A stretch of DNA of 64,000 bases, from contig NZ_CAJPQR010000001.1 in assembly GCF_905372745.1 (NCBI RefSeq), positions 87,226-151,225 on the forward strand, in the 5' to 3' direction. A program made the position numbers and the translations under genes. The notes under the pieces are model-generated. The model was given only the letters and a program-made list of their open reading frames with translations. It had not been told where the DNA came from and made no database searches. Source of the DNA: an uncultured Campylobacter sp. Its GTDB lineage: Bacteria > Campylobacterota > Campylobacteria > Campylobacterales > Campylobacteraceae. Shown here piece after piece: positions 11,018 through 19,526 of this stretch. Within the stretch, counting starts at the first letter, position 1. Each line of letters opens with the position of its first letter.

Positions 11018-11761
11018 ATGATAATAAAAGCGACTGATTTAACGACGAAATTTGGCGACAGAGTGATCCACGACGGGCTAAATTTTCACGTAAACGAGGC
11101 TGAAATTTACGGGCTACTAGGCGGTAGCGGCACGGGCAAATCGACGCTGATGAAAACGATGATATATCTAAAAGAGCCAAGCGCCGGCAAAGTCGAGATG
11201 CTGGGGCGCGATCTATGGTCGCTAGACGAAGCGGCTAGACAGGAGATGAAGCTCGCTTGCAGCGTGATGTTTCAGTTCGGCGCACTTTATACCTCGATGA
11301 ACGTGCTGGAAAATATCTACATCCTACTAAAAGAGTATAGCGGGATGAGTGAGCGCTCTATGCGCGAGATAGCGATGTTTTGGCTGCAAAAAGTAGGCCT
11401 TAGCGAAAACGTCGCTTTGCAGTACCCAAGCGAGCTAAGCGGAGGTATGAAAAAGCGCGTGGCGATGGCTAGGGCTCTAGTGCTAAGTCCTAAAATTTTG
11501 TTTTTAGACGAGCCAAACTCCGGCCTTGACCCAAGTAGCGCGCGGGCGTTTGACGAGCTGGTGGTGGAGCTACGAGATACGCTTGGCGTTACGGTCGTGA
11601 TGGTGACGCACGATATAGACAGTATCTGCACGATTTTAGATAGATTTTTGATACTTCAGGATAAAAAGATAGCCTTTGAAGGGACTTTTGAGCAGCTGAT
11701 GCAAATGCCCGAAAATCCGCTCGAAGAGCTTTTAAAAACAAGGAAAAACGGTGGGAAATAA
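11018..11761 (+). CDS. mlaF: Mla-type ABC transporter ATPase
   Basis: A 247-residue cytoplasmic ATPase. Walker A GGSGTGKST lies near residue 35, the signature LSGGMKKR near 142 and Walker B ILFLDEP near 162, followed by the D-loop and the switch His in VTHDID. The LSGGMKKR signature is characteristic of the MlaF/Ttg2A group. It powers lipid movement through MlaE. The start codon follows the mlaE stop with no gap, and the end overlaps mlaD by 11 bases. The C. jejuni equivalent is iamA. Confidence 0.96.
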   Translation: MIIKATDLTTKFGDRVIHDGLNFHVNEAEIYGLLGGSGTGKSTLMKTMIYLKEPSAGKVEMLGRDLWSLDEAARQEMKLACSVMFQFGALYTSMNVLENIYILLKEYSGMSERSMREIAMFWLQKVGLSENVALQYPSELSGGMKKRVAMARALVLSPKILFLDEPNSGLDPSSARAFDELVVELRDTLGVTVVMVTHDIDSICTILDRFLILQDKKIAFEGTFEQLMQMPENPLEELLKTRKNGGK

Positions 11762-12683
11762 AATAAATTATACTTTGATAGGCCTTTTTTTCGTGCTAGT
11801 AGTGAGCGCGCTAGGTATCGCGGCGTGGTGGCTAGGCGGATACGGGAAAAAGGCCGATGATTATAGGTCGTATTTCATCAAAACCACAAGCTTGCCAAGC
11901 GGTATAAAAAGGGACTCCACGGTCAAATTTATCGGCGTAGATGCGGGCACGGTCAAGGATATCCGCTTTGCCGACGAAAAAGAGGCGCTCATCGAGCTTG
12001 AACTCTCCGTGAGAAAAGACCTGCCTATCAAAAAAGACAGTACCGCTTCTGCCCAGATACAAGGAATAACCGGCATCGGCTACCTAAATATCTCTAGAGG
12101 AAGCGCAAACAGCCCGCTTTTTAGCAAAAACGAAAAGGCCTACATCGGGCTTGAGGCCGGTTTTTTCGACAAAATCGGCGATAGAGCCGAGTATCTAACA
12201 AAAAATTTAGAGTCTACCTTTAAAAATATCAATAAATTTTTAAGCGACGAAAACGCGGCTAAATTTTCATCTATCCTGGCTTCGGTTGATGAAGCCGCGA
12301 AAAAGATAAACGCCGGAAATCTCGATATAAACGCGACTATCGCAAACGCAAACGAGGTTTTGGCAAATGCAAATTTGACGCTAAACGAGCTAAAAAAAGC
12401 GCTAAAAAATGCATCCGGCACGCTTGAGTTCGTAAATTCGTTTACGACGAAGGCCGCGGATGCCGCGCAGGCGCTAAAAAATCTACAAACCGCGATAACA
12501 GAAAAGATAAAAAGCGGCGAATACGATGTAAAGGGCGCGCTAAATACGCTTAGTGACGAGACGGAAAGGACGCTGCTAAGCTTTCAAAAGCTGATTTCTG
12601 ATTTTAGAAATACTCTTTTTAGACTCGAGGACGACCCGTACGATTTTTTCTTTAAAGACACGCAGAAAAAGGACGAAAAATGA
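11751..12683 (+). CDS. mlaD: MlaD/MCE-family periplasmic substrate-binding protein
   Basis: A 310-residue protein with a single N-terminal membrane anchor (about residues 7-27) and an MCE domain from about 40 to 120 containing VKFIGVDAGTVKDI. A helical, partly coiled C-terminal region runs to the end. MCE rings carry lipids across the periplasm from the MlaEF complex. The start is GTG with AAGGA 7 bases upstream inside mlaF. The stop overlaps the next gene as ATGA. It is longer than E. coli MlaD (about 183), the extra length being the C-terminal helical part. Confidence 0.94.
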   Translation: MGNKINYTLIGLFFVLVVSALGIAAWWLGGYGKKADDYRSYFIKTTSLPSGIKRDSTVKFIGVDAGTVKDIRFADEKEALIELELSVRKDLPIKKDSTASAQIQGITGIGYLNISRGSANSPLFSKNEKAYIGLEAGFFDKIGDRAEYLTKNLESTFKNINKFLSDENAAKFSSILASVDEAAKKINAGNLDINATIANANEVLANANLTLNELKKALKNASGTLEFVNSFTTKAADAAQALKNLQTAITEKIKSGEYDVKGALNTLSDETERTLLSFQKLISDFRNTLFRLEDDPYDFFFKDTQKKDEK

Positions 12684-13243
12684 AAATTTTAAGCACGGTT
12701 TTAGCCGCGTCGGCGCTGTTTTTTAGCGGTTGTAGCGTTTTGGCAAAGCCTGCTCCTAGGACGAATTATTTTATGCTAGGCAGCACGGAGGATAAATTTA
12801 AAGAGTGCGCAAACAAGCCCCAAAAAACGGTTTTTATCGAGGAGGTGCGGGTTTTTGGTGCGTATGAGAGCCGCGAAGTCCTAAAAATAGACGCAAACGG
12901 CGAGATCCGTCCGCTAAAAAATATCAAATTTTTAGTGCTCCCAAGCGAGATGGCGAGGCGAAATTTGATCATAGCCGTGAGCGATCAGTGCGTGTTTAAG
13001 CCCTCTTTTAAAAACGCGGACGTCAGCGTGAAGTCAAATTTACTCACACTCCAAATCAAAGATCAAAAAGCGCAAATTTCGATGTTGTTTAGCTTTTTTA
13101 AAGACGGCAAAGAGCTAAAAAGCGTCGTGTTAAGCTCGCAAAAAGACGCAGGCGCTGACGAGGGCGAAATCGCAATGAAGGCGCTAAACGCCGCCTTTAG
13201 CGAGGTTACGGATAAATTTTTGCAAGAATTAATCAAATTTTAG
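12680..13243 (+). CDS. ABC-type transport auxiliary lipoprotein (PqiC/MlaD-associated type)
   Basis: A 187-residue lipoprotein: a short hydrophobic signal ending in the lipobox FSGC with Cys18 as the lipidated residue. After it, PRTNYFMLG resembles the start of the auxiliary lipoprotein domain found beside MCE systems (PqiC/YmbA). It probably sits at the outer membrane as a partner of the MCE protein. It overlaps mlaD by four bases (ATGA), which supports a shared role. No MlaA or MlaC gene is present nearby. Confidence 0.85.
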   Translation: MKILSTVLAASALFFSGCSVLAKPAPRTNYFMLGSTEDKFKECANKPQKTVFIEEVRVFGAYESREVLKIDANGEIRPLKNIKFLVLPSEMARRNLIIAVSDQCVFKPSFKNADVSVKSNLLTLQIKDQKAQISMLFSFFKDGKELKSVVLSSQKDAGADEGEIAMKALNAAFSEVTDKFLQELIKF

Positions 13244-13271
13244 AGATAATCGCAAATTTTAAAGGAAAACG

Positions 13272-13826
13272 ATGATAAAAGCGATCGAGGGCATCATAAT
13301 CAAAAAAGAGCCCGCAAATCTCATCTTAAAAACAGCCGGCGGCGTGAGCTACGGCGTAGCTATCTCGCTTTTCTGCTCGGCAAAGCTCGAACGAGGCCAG
13401 AGCGTGGAGCTAAATATCACGCAAATCATCCGCGAGGATGCGGACTTGCTTTACGGATTTTTAGATAGCAACGAGCAAAAGATGTTTGAGATGCTGATAA
13501 AACTAAGCGGTATCGGCGCGGCGACGGCGATGGCGGTGTGCTCGAGTCTAAATCCGAACGCATTTTTAAACGCGGTAAAAAGCGGAGACGCTGCGGCGCT
13601 GCAAACGGTGCCGGGCATCGGCGCAAAGACGGCTAGACGCATCATCGCCGAACTTAGCGACGCAAAGATGACGATGGACGAAAATCTGCCTAGCCATCAG
13701 CACGAAGCGATCTTGGCGCTTGAGAGTCTTGGCTTTAAAAGAGAAAAAATAACCAAGGCACTTAGCGAGTGCGACGCGCAAAATACGGGCGAACTCATCA
13801 AACAAGCCCTAAAAAAACTAGCATAA
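13272..13826 (+). CDS. ruvA: Holliday junction DNA helicase subunit RuvA
   Basis: A 184-residue protein that binds four-way DNA junctions and loads RuvB for branch migration. Two helix-hairpin-helix motifs are visible, [10 protein letters not shown] near residue 80 and [11 protein letters not shown] near 116, with an OB-fold before them and a small C-terminal RuvB-contacting domain. Length is normal (180-205). It has AAAGGA upstream of the ATG. ruvB is not in the window. ddl follows 13 bases later. Confidence 0.97.
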   Translation: MIKAIEGIIIKKEPANLILKTAGGVSYGVAISLFCSAKLERGQSVELNITQIIREDADLLYGFLDSNEQKMFEMLIKLSGIGAATAMAVCSSLNPNAFLNAVKSGDAAALQTVPGIGAKTARRIIAELSDAKMTMDENLPSHQHEAILALESLGFKREKITKALSECDAQNTGELIKQALKKLA

Positions 13827-13839
13827 AAAAGGAAAAAAT

Positions 13840-14874
13840 ATGAAATTTGCTGTGATATTTGGCGCTAAAAGCTACGAACACGAGATCAGTATCGTAAGCG
13901 CCATAGCCCTAAAAAAGGTGCTTAAAAACGAGCCTTTGTTTATATTTTGCGATAAATTTAGAGAATTTTACCTGATAAACGGCGCCGATATGAAGGCAAA
14001 TTTCTTTAGCTCTGGCAAGTATAAAAACGCCAAAAAGCTCATTCTTAAGCAGGGCGGATTTTTCGCGGGCGGGTTGCTCGGCGAGAAAAAGGTCGAAGCG
14101 GACGTATTTATAAATTTAGTCCACGGTATGGACGGCGAGGACGGCAAGATCGCGGCGCTGTTAGAGTTTTACGGCCTTAGCTACATCGGCCCTCGCGTGG
14201 AAGCTAGCGCGCTAAGCTACAACAAGGAGTTAACCAAACTACTAGCGCAAAAAGCGGGCGTAAATACCCTAAACTACGAGGTTGTAAGCAGAGAAAAGGC
14301 GCCTAGCCTGCCGCTACCTGTGATCCTAAAGCCGCTCCGACTAGGAAGCTCGATAGGAGTTAGCGTGATAAAAGACGCTAGCGAGCTAGAATACGGCCTA
14401 GACGTGGCGTATGAGTTTGATAAAGAGATCCTGGTTGAGCCATTTATAGAGGGTGTCAAGGAGTACAATTTGGCAGGTTGCAAGGCGGACGGAGAGATCA
14501 AATTTTCCATCATCGAAGAGCCAAAAAAGAAGGAATTTCTAGACTACGAGCAAAAATATATGAGCTTTTCAAACGAGAGTAGGGCGCGCGAGGCCGACAT
14601 CGGCGCAGAGCTAGCCGCCAAGCTAAAGCAAAGCTTTGAGCGCATCTACAACTGCGGTTTTGACGGGGCGTTGATACGTTGCGACTTTTTCGAGATAAAC
14701 GGCGAAGTATATCTAAATGAGATCAATCCAAATCCGGGCAGCTTGGCGAATTATCTATTTGAAGATTTTGAGGGGACTCTGGAGCAACTCGCCGCAAGCT
14801 TGCCCAAAGAACGCGAGATAAATATCGACTATAAATTTATCAACTCCATAACGTCGGCAAAGGGCAAGTTGTAG
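13840..14874 (+). CDS. ddl: D-alanine--D-alanine ligase
   Basis: A 344-residue ATP-grasp enzyme that makes the D-Ala-D-Ala dipeptide used by MurF. Visible motifs are the N-terminal [14 protein letters not shown], the ATP-binding loop [11 protein letters not shown] near residue 165 and the metal/phosphate motif [13 protein letters not shown] near 303. It is cytoplasmic. murF, which consumes the product, lies 2.6 kb downstream on the same strand. AAAGGA precedes the ATG. Length matches Campylobacter Ddl. Confidence 0.96.
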   Translation: MKFAVIFGAKSYEHEISIVSAIALKKVLKNEPLFIFCDKFREFYLINGADMKANFFSSGKYKNAKKLILKQGGFFAGGLLGEKKVEADVFINLVHGMDGEDGKIAALLEFYGLSYIGPRVEASALSYNKELTKLLAQKAGVNTLNYEVVSREKAPSLPLPVILKPLRLGSSIGVSVIKDASELEYGLDVAYEFDKEILVEPFIEGVKEYNLAGCKADGEIKFSIIEEPKKKEFLDYEQKYMSFSNESRAREADIGAELAAKLKQSFERIYNCGFDGALIRCDFFEINGEVYLNEINPNPGSLANYLFEDFEGTLEQLAASLPKEREINIDYKFINSITSAKGKL

Positions 14875-14925
14875 AAAATATCGAGTCAATTTTGTAGCTC
14901 AAAATGTTTATAAGATTTAAGTAGT

Positions 14926-15003
14926 CGTAAGCCTTTACGGAAGTAGGACGCTTTTTATTTTAGACTTAGCGTCCTAAGGATGACGACGGTTTGACAAACC
15001 GTC
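14926..15003. repeat. three consecutive hairpins between convergent genes
   Basis: Three inverted repeats lie back to back between ddl (+) and the pseudopilin gene (-): a 5-bp stem with 4-base loop at 14926-14939, a 9-bp stem (TAGGACGCT/AGCGTCCTA) with 15-base loop at 14944-14976, and an 8-bp stem (GACGGTTT/AAACCGTC) with 3-base loop at 14985-15003. None is followed by a clear T-run on either strand, so they are not textbook intrinsic terminators, though they may end transcription from both sides. Confidence 0.5.
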
Positions 15004-15009
15004 AGTTTA

Positions 15010-15660
15010 TCAATGAGGATAGAGTATGGAGTCTTCTATCTGGTTTATGAATGGTATCTCATACATATCAAACCCTGCATCTTTTGATTTATACTTCTTT
15101 TCTATTAGCGTCCTTAACTTGTCGCATACCCTGCTGTCTCCGGGCTGTAGCGCTCCTTGTTCGTTGTAGCGCCAGTTGTTGTTTATGATTACGCCGTATT
15201 TATTGGAATTAGACATGTAGCCCACATTTAGTGTCACGCAATATTTTACGAAGTCGCCGTACATAGTGTCAACCAATTTTGTCATAAACAGCCAAGGTTT
15301 GGATCTGCGTCCGCTGCTGGGTGCAGGATCAAGACCGTTGTCTACGCCGTACTCTACGATAAAATGCGGTCGAGATATATCGTAACTTCTATCTGGACTA
15401 TCGGGGGCAGCTATATTTTTAAATGCAAAGTCGGTCTTACCCGTAGACGCATAATAGTTTTGTACTTCGTCTACCACCTGATTTATGTTCGTAAACATCG
15501 TAACAGCCAAGGCATCATCTCTACTAGCGTTTATCCTAGGTATAGCTATAGCAGCCAATACGCCTAATATCACTATCACAAATATAAGCTCGATCATAGA
15601 AAACGCGCGCCTTGCGGTCTTATTGTCTTTACATTTTTTTACTGTATAATATTTGTTCAT
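15010..15660 (-). CDS. type II secretion/type IV pilus-like pseudopilin
   Basis: A 216-residue protein with a class III prepilin leader: a basic 19-residue leader followed by FSMIELIFVIVILG. Cleavage is expected between Ala19 and Phe20, giving a mature N-terminal Phe and the conserved Glu at mature position 5. The C-terminal domain is polar. Such proteins build the transformation pseudopilus or type II secretion fibre in Campylobacter. A strong AGGAG lies 8 bases before the ATG. It stands alone: no prepilin peptidase, ATPase or other pilin gene is adjacent. Confidence 0.85.
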   Translation of the reverse strand: MNKYYTVKKCKDNKTARRAFSMIELIFVIVILGVLAAIAIPRINASRDDALAVTMFTNINQVVDEVQNYYASTGKTDFAFKNIAAPDSPDRSYDISRPHFIVEYGVDNGLDPAPSSGRRSKPWLFMTKLVDTMYGDFVKYCVTLNVGYMSNSNKYGVIINNNWRYNEQGALQPGDSRVCDKLRTLIEKKYKSKDAGFDMYEIPFINQIEDSILYPH

Positions 15661-15774
15661 TAATTTCTCCTGCTTAACTAAAAATCAACCAAATATAATA
15701 CAATATGCTATTTTAATTTAAGTTTAAAGGATGATACGCTATATTTTACACAAAATTTTACGCAAAGAACATAA

Positions 15775-16005
15775 ATGACTACTTTTAGCAAAGATGAAAT
15801 TTACACGGCGACCGAAGTGGTGCGAAATTTTAGCGCCGTTTTAGGCAAGGTCGGCAAGGCGCAGATGAAGCGCGCGGTGATCGTCAAAAATAATAAATTT
15901 GAAGCCGTGCTGCTAAATATGGGCGAATATGAGCGCCTATGCGAGGCTGTCGAGGTTCTTCAAAGCATATATGAGGCTAAAAAACGAGCCGGAAGCGGCG
16001 AATAA
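15775..16005 (+). CDS. Phd/YefM-like antitoxin-type protein, no toxin partner
   Basis: A 76-residue protein whose pattern, an N-terminal segment with TATEVVRNFSAVLGKV followed by KRAVIVKNNKFEAVLLNMGEYERL, resembles the Phd/YefM antitoxin fold (DNA-binding N-terminal half). Normally such genes are followed by a Doc or YoeB toxin. Here the stop overlaps the start of an alpha/beta hydrolase (TAATG), and no toxin-sized gene lies on either side. It may be a stand-alone regulator of this cluster; C. jejuni has a similar small gene in the same position. Function is inferred only from fold resemblance. Confidence 0.75.
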   Translation: MTTFSKDEIYTATEVVRNFSAVLGKVGKAQMKRAVIVKNNKFEAVLLNMGEYERLCEAVEVLQSIYEAKKRAGSGE

Positions 16006-17174
16006 TGGCGGTCAAAGAGGTAAAATACGGCGGTAAAATTTACCGCATCAGCTACGAAACCGTAAATCCCGCAAACAAGGACGTCGTGCTATTTTTGCAC
16101 GGCTGGGGCGCGAACAAGGAGATCATGAAAAAGGCTTTCGGCATGTATTTTAAGGACTTTCGGCACGTTTACGTCGATATGCCGGGCTTTGGCGCGAGCA
16201 GTATGCACGGCGCGCTAGCGACGAAAGATTACGCAAAAATCATGAAATCCTTTTTAGACGAACTTGGCGCAAGTCCCAAAATCATCTTTGGACATAGCTT
16301 CGGCGGCAAGGTTGCAACCCTGCTAAATCCCGAATATCTCGCGCTTTTAAGCTCGGCGGGCATCGTAGCTAAAAAGCCGCTTTGGGTGCGATTTAAGATC
16401 GCTTTGTTTAAGTTTTTAAAGCTGTTCGGTCTAGGGTTTTTATACAAATTTTTCGCCACGAAAGACGTAAAAGGCATGAGCAAAACGATGTACGAGACCC
16501 TAAAAAACGTCGTCGATGAGGACTTTAGCTCTAAATTTGCGGACTTTGGCGGCAAGGCGTTTATATTTTGGGGCGAGGAGGACAAGGCCACGCCTCTAAA
16601 AAGCGGCGAACGCGTAAGTCGCCTCATCAAAAACAGCGAATTTCACGCGCTAAAGGGCGATCATTTTTTCTTTTTACTCCACGCGCGCTATATCGACGGC
16701 GTCGTGAATGCGGGGCTAAATTTGACGGACTTGGATGATGAAAGCGGCATAGAGAGCGTGAAAATTTTAAGCCAGAAAAACTATGAAAATTTGAGCGAAG
16801 AAGCCTGGCGCGCCGACGAAAACGGCGATCTTAAAAACGCTGCCGAGCAAAATTTGACGGAATCTACCCAAGAGGCTTTGGAACAAGAGGTCGCCATAAA
16901 TACAAAAACCGTCTCGCAAAGCAGCCTTTTTGACGAGCAGTCGCAAAGCGGCGGCCTTGTGGATCAAAATCCGCAGCCTAACGATGTAAGCGACAAAAAC
17001 TGTCAAGTTTTTAAAGAAAATTTGTTTGACGGGCAAGAAAGCGCGCAAGATAAAGCTGAGCCCAAAAGCAATGTTTTAAACAGCGACGAGCAAAATCAAA
17101 TTTTGCAAAAAGATGAGTCGGGCAATCAAAAAAGCCCCAAAAAGCCGGTACAGCAAACGTTTGACTTAAGCTAG
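16005..17174 (+). CDS. alpha/beta hydrolase with long polar C-terminal tail
   Basis: Residues 1 to about 240 form an alpha/beta hydrolase: oxyanion motif HGWG at 32-35, nucleophile elbow GHSFGG at 96-101 (Ser98), candidate acid Asp193 in WGEEDKATP and His220 in LKGDHF. Substrate is unknown. Residues 240-389 are a low-complexity tail rich in Gln, Asn, Ser, Asp, Glu and Lys with no recognisable domain. Typical enzymes of this type end near 240-260 residues. The tail DNA is rich in AAATTT hexamers. The gene overlaps the antitoxin-like gene and lies upstream of murF, as in C. jejuni. Confidence 0.9.
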   Translation: MAVKEVKYGGKIYRISYETVNPANKDVVLFLHGWGANKEIMKKAFGMYFKDFRHVYVDMPGFGASSMHGALATKDYAKIMKSFLDELGASPKIIFGHSFGGKVATLLNPEYLALLSSAGIVAKKPLWVRFKIALFKFLKLFGLGFLYKFFATKDVKGMSKTMYETLKNVVDEDFSSKFADFGGKAFIFWGEEDKATPLKSGERVSRLIKNSEFHALKGDHFFFLLHARYIDGVVNAGLNLTDLDDESGIESVKILSQKNYENLSEEAWRADENGDLKNAAEQNLTESTQEALEQEVAINTKTVSQSSLFDEQSQSGGLVDQNPQPNDVSDKNCQVFKENLFDGQESAQDKAEPKSNVLNSDEQNQILQKDESGNQKSPKKPVQQTFDLS

Positions 17175-17439
17175 CGCACTTAGATATCAGCATTAAATTT
17201 ATGCGGGTTTGGCAGGCCTGCATCAAATTTACGAGCTAAATTTAAGCCCAAAATCTGTAAAATCTCAGCTGATAAATTTGCATTTTGCGGCGCAAAAATA
17301 AAGCAGGGCGGCTAAATTTGGCTCTCAAATTTAACAAAAAACTATCAAAATTTACGCCAAATCTGCAAAAAAAACTGCAAAATGTCAAATTTGGCAAAAG
17401 CGGCAGGGAAAGCCCGCCCAAACGAACCTAGGAGAAAAA

Positions 17440-18876
17440 ATGAACGAAACCCTCATAAACATCGGCCTTGCCGCGACGCAGATTTTATTTACGTTTGCGC
17501 TCGGATTTTATCTCATCACCTGCCTTCAGTGGTTTTCTTACAAGTTTGAGCGCGTGCTGTTTCACTTCACTAGGCCGCTGTGGCACGTGTTTTTCCTTAT
17601 CGTGCCGATCGTGCTTTTTTACGGGGCGGAGCGATTTTTCTGGATTTATTTTTACTTTGCGCTGGTGCCAAGCCTCGCTCTTTGGCATAAAAAGCTCGAT
17701 AAAAAGCTGGTTTTTACGCCGAGAGTCAAGCGGTTTTTTGTTATCCTAGTGTTCGCCGTTATCGCTAGCTACGCTGTCTATCTAGCGACGCAGCACCGCG
17801 TAAATCTAGGCGTAGTCCTGCCGCTCGTGGCTTCTTTTGCGATTAGCTTTTTGTTGGAAAAGGCTAAATTTAAAGCCTACGAAAACAGCGCGCGCAAAAA
17901 GCTAGCCTCGATGCCGGAGCTTAAAATCATCATGATAACGGCGAGTTTTGGCAAAACCAGCATCAAAAATTTCCTATTTGAGCTGCTTAAAAATGACTTC
18001 GTCTGCCGCAAAACCCCTCGTAGCGTAAACACGCTAGCAGGCCTCATCCAGGACGTAAACAACGAGCTTGCCGCCGGTACGCAAATATATATCGCCGAGG
18101 CGGGCGCGCGCCTAAAAGGCGACATCGCGCAGATCACGGAGTTTTTGAACCCGCAGATCGCGATCGTCGGCGAGATCGGCGCGCAACATATCGAGTACTT
18201 TAAAACGCTCGAAAATATCCGCACCACAAAGCTTGAGGCTCTTAGCTCAAAGCGCCTAGAAAAGGCTTTCGTACACAGCAGTACGCAGGCAAGCGAGGGC
18301 GAGAAGATAGAAATTTACGATAAAGATCTAAGCAGCGTGGAGGCGAGCTTGGATGGGGTCAAATTTAAGCTCGGCCAGGGGGAATTTAGCTCGCCGCTGC
18401 TTGGTAAATTTAACGCCGCAAACCTAGCCGTCTGCGTCAAAACCGCGCTATATCTGGGGCTAGACGAGGCCAGGATCGCCGCAGCTCTAGCGCGTCTAAA
18501 AAACGTCGAGCATAGACTCGAGCGTATCGATGCCGGCGGTAAAATCATCATCGACGACGGTTTTAACGGCAACTTTAACGGTATGAGCGCGAGCTACGAA
18601 CTAGTCGGTAGCTACGAGGGGCGCAAGGTGCTCGTGACGCCGGGCATCATGGAGAGCAGCGACGAAGAGAACGAAAAGCTAAGCAAGATCATCAACAAGA
18701 CCTTTGATATCGTCATGCTAACAAGCTCGCTAAACGCAGTCGCGCTACTAAAGCACCTAAGTAGGCCAAAAGTTATCGTCATCAAGGACAAATCAAAAAT
18801 GCAAGAAGTCCTGGCGCAAAACACTAAAGCGGGCGATCTGATCCTTTTTTCAAACGACGCTCCAAGCTTTATGTAG
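17440..18876 (+). CDS. murF: UDP-N-acetylmuramoyl-tripeptide--D-Ala-D-Ala ligase with N-terminal membrane domain
   Basis: A 478-residue Mur ligase. The ATP loop is at 168-174 (ASFGKTS), followed by the central ligase domain with NTLAGL and EAGAR, and a C-terminal domain with DDGFNGN and TPGIME. Residues 1 to about 140 hold four or five hydrophobic segments in place of the soluble N-terminal domain seen in E. coli MurF, so the enzyme is probably held at the inner membrane. It adds D-Ala-D-Ala to the UDP-MurNAc-tripeptide, working with ddl. AGGAG lies upstream of the ATG. Confidence 0.92.
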   Translation: MNETLINIGLAATQILFTFALGFYLITCLQWFSYKFERVLFHFTRPLWHVFFLIVPIVLFYGAERFFWIYFYFALVPSLALWHKKLDKKLVFTPRVKRFFVILVFAVIASYAVYLATQHRVNLGVVLPLVASFAISFLLEKAKFKAYENSARKKLASMPELKIIMITASFGKTSIKNFLFELLKNDFVCRKTPRSVNTLAGLIQDVNNELAAGTQIYIAEAGARLKGDIAQITEFLNPQIAIVGEIGAQHIEYFKTLENIRTTKLEALSSKRLEKAFVHSSTQASEGEKIEIYDKDLSSVEASLDGVKFKLGQGEFSSPLLGKFNAANLAVCVKTALYLGLDEARIAAALARLKNVEHRLERIDAGGKIIIDDGFNGNFNGMSASYELVGSYEGRKVLVTPGIMESSDEENEKLSKIINKTFDIVMLTSSLNAVALLKHLSRPKVIVIKDKSKMQEVLAQNTKAGDLILFSNDAPSFM

Positions 18877-19526
18877 GCGCGTTTCCAGTCAAATTCGGCG
18901 CGCGAGCTTATTTTTGAGCGTTTTTGATCTACATAACGTAGGATTTGGCGGATAGTCGGTTTTATCTCCGTTAAATAGGCTGTAAATTTACGTTAGCTTT
19001 TTAGCGGATTAGGCGGATTATAGAAGGCGCGATTTTACGGGCTTGCTTGCGGCGGCCTTCGCGTGATTTCGTAAAACTGCAAAGCTTAATGATAGAATAC
19101 CAAGGCTATAAAAAGCTCTTGGAGTTTAGCGGAGCGAATTTAGCGTGCTAATCTTTTGCCCTCGCTATGCGACTATGCAATGACGAAAACCGGCTAGAAT
19201 CTCAAAGACGTAGACAGGATTGCCTGCGGCACGGACGCCTCACGCGAGGAGAATTCGTCGGCAAGGGTATATTACGCGCAGATAATAAAGCCTTGAAAGT
19301 ACCGAGCGACAAAAACGTACGCGAGAGTCTGAGAGGCCTACTTGAAAAAGTAAATCTGGCGTTTTGCTATCGCTCGTAACGACTGCAAAATAGGTCTAAA
19401 TTTGATATTACCGGGCTGACGGTTTTTAAATATCTGGCTTAAATAGTCCAAATTTGCCGAATTTTTATGCTGGATTTGGATTTAAGGCGCCGTAAAATTT
19501 GGATTCTGGCTAGTATTTAGTCTGTT
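18877..19526. other. 650-base gap without a convincing gene; atypical block
   Basis: No supported gene. Unlike other gaps in the window, the middle (about 19020-19380) is GC-rich and poor in AAATTT. It includes an open frame at 19167-19379 of 70 codons with no start-site signal and no recognisable product. On the minus strand the block reads CGTCATTGCATAGTCGC with GGCAATCC nearby, a wording reminiscent of dispersed GTCATTGCGA / GCAATCC repeats of many bacteria. It may be a decayed repeat or gene remnant. Confidence 0.4.

Noticed and set aside
19167..19379. 70-codon frame in the large gap
   Set aside because: No ribosome site or recognisable product; kept only as part of the description of the gap.
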